Source: CAWBRT01 sp963791145
GTDB taxonomy: Bacteria > Acidobacteriota > Terriglobia > Terriglobales > Acidobacteriaceae
Direction: 5' to 3'
Assembly: GCA_963791145.1 (NCBI GenBank)
Contig: CAWBRT010000014.1
Span: forward strand, 1-64,000
DNA: 64,000 nt
In this document: piece by piece, positions 63,179 through 64,000 of the stretch
Numbering within the stretch: the first letter of the stretch is position 1
Layout of the letters: every line of letters starts with the position of its first letter
Translations under genes and position numbers: made by a program
Notes under the pieces: model-generated
Database searches by the model: none
Told to the model about the DNA's origin: nothing
What the model saw: the letters and a program-made list of their open reading frames with translations, nothing else

Positions 63179-64000
63179 ATGGAATACAAAACCCTCGGCA
63201 ACACCGGCCTGCTTGTGTCAACCCTCTGCCTCGGCACCATGACATTCCACGGCGGCAAGGGCTTTTGGAAGGCGATTGGTACGGTTGACCAGGCGGGAGC
63301 CGATGATCTCGTCAAGACCGCCATCGATGCCGGCATCAACTTCATTGACACTGCCGATGTCTACTCTGAAGGTGAAAGCGAAAAGGCCCTCGGGCAATCC
63401 CTCAAGAACCTGAACATTGCCCGCAAGGACGTCGTTCTCGCCACCAAGGTCTTCAGTCGCATGGGCCCCGGCCGCAACGACATAGGCGCCTCGCGCGGAC
63501 ACATCATGGATGGCATCGACGCCAGTCTTCGCCGCCTGCAGACTGACTATATCGACCTGTATCAGATCCACGGCCAGCGATTCGATTACCCCCGTCGAGG
63601 AAACCATGCGCGCCCTCGACACCCTGGTCAATCAGGGCAAGGTCCGCTACATCGGCTGCTCCAACTGGCAGGCCTGGAAGATAGCGAAATCGCTGGGCAT
63701 CTCCGAGTTCAAGAATCTGGCTCGCTTTGATATCTTGCAGGCCTACTATTCGATCGCTAGCCGCGACCTCGAACGCGAACTTGTCCCTCTTCTCGAAACG
63801 GAGAAGATCGGACTTCTCGTGTGGAGTCCGCTTGCCGGCGGCTTGCTCTCCGGTAAGTTCACTCGTGAAAATCAGAAGGTTGCAGGCTCGCGCCGTTCTG
63901 AGTTCGACTTCCCCATCGTGGACAAGGAACGCGCCTGGAAGATTCTCGATGTCCTGATTCCTATCGGAAAGGCTCACGGCTGCAGCGCGGCCCGCGTCGC
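63179..64000 (+). CDS. Aldo/keto reductase (frameshifted, runs off window)
   Basis: NADPH-dependent oxidoreductase. YKTLGNTGLLVSTLCLGTMTF, catalytic DTADVYSEGESEKALG (Asp, Tyr), VVLATKVF (Lys) and IDLYQIHG (His) are present. At about base 63584 the frame breaks: ITPVEETMRALDTLVNQGK and IGCSNWQAWKIAKSL continue one frame over, as does FDILQAYYSIASRDLERELV, to the end of the window. One inserted base explains it. Start ATG 63179 or 63173. The C-terminus is outside. Lies 248 bases after the creatininase-family gene. Confidence 0.85.

Overview
The window is about 60% GC DNA from a metabolically versatile free-living bacterium. A soil Acidobacteriota member is my best guess. I infer this from the mix of RRM proteins, B12-type radical SAM proteins, sugar-acid catabolism and many small orphan proteins; no rRNA or other phylogenetic marker is present to prove it. 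I saw no tRNA, rRNA or CRISPR array.

Layout. (1) 0-1.6 kb: the 5' part of katG (minus strand, with a 1-nt frameshift near its window-edge end) is divergent from a Fur/PerR-type regulator, with two tandem 7-1-7 Fur-like boxes between them. (2) 1.9-9.7 kb: an all-plus-strand catabolic island holds an IclR regulator, a fumarate-reductase-type flavoprotein, an MFS carrier, a PreA-like FMN/ferredoxin dehydrogenase, both subunits of aconitase X and an RraA-type aldolase. I read it as an uncharacterised carboxylic-acid degradation pathway. A 127-bp MITE-like element follows. (3) 10.3-17.9 kb: glycerol and glycerophosphodiester use (glpK, ugpQ-like, ugpBAEC). (4) 17.9-26.6 kb: Zn-alcohol dehydrogenase, 3-hydroxyacyl-CoA dehydrogenase, a branched-chain-type ABC importer whose LivM, LivG and LivF are one fused polypeptide, and a thiolase. 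(5) 26.9-40.1 kb: a sugar-acid cluster (AraD1/GguC-like, D-2-hydroxyacid dehydrogenase, LarA-like, DgoK, a second LivKHMGF with a frameshifted LivK, Zn-dehydrogenase, gluconate-5-dehydrogenase-like SDR, UxaA-like dehydratase). (6) 40.2-45.6 kb: VOC and SDR enzymes, including a VOC gene made of a 504-bp tandem duplication, an SDR pseudogene, a transposase remnant and a pirin. (7) 45.9-56 kb: an accessory zone with an IS200/IS605 element, a decayed SWIM gene, a GH130 + GT4 glycan pair, a small LuxR-type protein, three RRM proteins (one with a HicB-like tail) and several orphan small proteins. A 23-bp perfect inverted repeat marks two points 7.3 kb apart in this zone. (8) 56-60.4 kb: two B12-type radical SAM genes, both frameshifted; the first meets a truncated response regulator head-to-head. 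(9) 60.6-64 kb: an UPF0261/Tm-1-like protein, a creatininase-family protein, and an aldo/keto reductase that is frameshifted and cut by the window edge.

Five otherwise well-conserved genes carry one single-base frameshift each (katG, livK, two radical SAM genes, aldo/keto reductase). This may be assembly error or real decay; the SWIM, SDR and transposase remnants are more clearly degenerate. The strongest candidates for undescribed biology are the flavoprotein/PreA-like/AcnX/RraA island, the LarA-containing sugar-acid cluster, the LivM-LivG-LivF fusion, and the UPF0261 + creatininase pair.
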